From Lunularia cruciata (taxonomy: Eukaryota; Streptophyta; Marchantiopsida; Lunulariales; Lunulariaceae): DNA of 64,000 nucleotides. Of this stretch, positions 63,500-64,000 are shown piece by piece (position 1 is the stretch's first letter; each line of letters opens with the position of its first letter). The position numbers and the translations under genes are program-made. The DNA lies in the NCBI GenBank assembly GCA_948567375.1, contig OX419755.1:75414931-75478930 (forward strand), given 5' to 3'. The notes beneath the pieces were generated by a model that made no database searches, was not told the DNA's origin, and was given only the letters and a program-made list of their open reading frames with translations.

Positions 63500-64000
63500 G
63501 AGCCTCCTTCTCTTGGTGTTTTTGCACCCTATGCGGATCTAATAAAGAGTTGCAAGTCACACGGTCTATCTCAAGGTTATGAGTTGGTTTTGCATTAAGG
63601 ATTGATGAGTGATAGAGTATATTTGTTTTGCAATTGAGGAGGTAACTTTAAGAAGAAAATCAAGGGCATCCATGCAACATCCACTCAATTGAAAGGTTTT
63701 CCCTTCTTGCTATATGGTCGGTGCACATGTGATGGCGATGGACGTTGGGCTTTATAGATTAAATGTTTGGATCAAAATCATGATGCCTCATCATACATTG
63801 TGACCCACCCATTGGCATAGAGATTGACCACCGCTGATCTCAAAGCAATGCAGAAGATGATGGAGGCCAGCATAAGACCTTGGCAAATCACATCAACTCT
63901 CGGTCTTGTAGATTCAAACGGTCATGTTATATCCCAAAGACGGTTTGCAATGCAAAATCCTAGTTGTGAAAAATGGAGTTGGATGGGTACACACCCATCC
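63500..64000 (+). pseudogene. FAR1/MULE-type transposase N-terminal fragment, runs off the window
   Basis: Plus-strand text reads FAPYADLIKSCKSHGLSQGY, a stretch of lysines (GGNFKKKIKG), RCTCDGDGRWAL, stop, IKCLDQNHDASS, THPLA, and LTTADLKAMQKMMEASIRPW-QI. This is the FAR1-like N-terminal part of MULE transposases (W-x-L...HNHD...HPxA-RL...M-x-x-AGIRPRQI). Stops at 63598 and 63757 break it. It differs clearly from the MULE at 1246-3814, so it is a second lineage. The catalytic domain would lie beyond base 64000. Confidence 0.7.

Noticed and set aside
1-64000. CRISPR arrays, operons, bacterial-type terminators or ribosome binding sites
   Set aside because: The window is plant nuclear DNA; no regularly spaced short repeats were found and prokaryotic signals do not apply.

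Overview
This is nuclear DNA of a land plant. It holds intron-rich genes with GT-AG splice sites for three conserved plant proteins (a plastid peroxiredoxin Q, the U-box cyclophilin CYP65, and a PDIL5-4-type disulfide-isomerase/ERV46 protein), plus a GIL1/IRKI-like gene and many decayed plant transposon families. Nothing seen fixes the species; a seed-free plant (bryophyte or similar) is a guess from the mix of mobile elements. The three spliced models were built by hand from reading frame, splice sites and family alignment, and each closes in frame: 215, 592 and 485 residues.

Layout. 1-1245: AT-rich, with a 156-bp tandem duplication. 1246-3814: a Mutator-like (MULE) transposon with ~105-bp terminal inverted repeats and a FAR1/MULE transposase broken by stops and frameshifts, sitting in a TA tract. 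3815-4980: AT-rich, with a second tandem duplication. 5.0-14.1 kb: a gene island of higher GC with peroxiredoxin Q (6018-7278, minus) and CYP65 (9140-13572, minus). 14.1-38.8 kb: an AT-rich block of old mobile elements. It contains two paralogous copies of an unclassified ~3.8-kb repeat (about 17.86-28.0 and 29.55-33.35 kb). The first copy is interrupted by a 738-bp solo LTR, a 447-bp solo LTR and a 5.1-kb Ty3/gypsy chromovirus. A dead non-LTR reverse transcriptase lies at 36.0-38.7 kb. 38.8-48.9 kb: second gene island with PDIL5-4 (39461-45898, plus), a pogo-like MITE and a tRNA-Ser-like remnant. 48.9-54.0 kb: intermediate composition, with the GIL1/IRKI-like gene (50713-52161, minus). 54-64 kb: AT-rich again, with a Myb/SANT-like transposon pseudogene, a coiled-coil pseudo-ORF, a PIF/Harbinger transposase remnant and a second FAR1/MULE-type fragment running off the end.

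Four copies of the same conserved 3' tail, which I assign to the non-LTR retrotransposon family, lie at 4982-5096, 14103-14375, 38560-38812 and 48893-48990. The first two are in minus orientation and the last two in plus, so each gene island has a tail at both edges.

The host genes do not form a pathway. They are unrelated housekeeping and signalling genes: plastid peroxide removal, spliceosome/ubiquitin-type cyclophilin, early secretory pathway, and tropic/light signalling. I found no convincing new biological system. The most informative structure is the nested-insertion history at 17.9-33.4 kb, where one repeat copy records the empty sites of insertions in the other.
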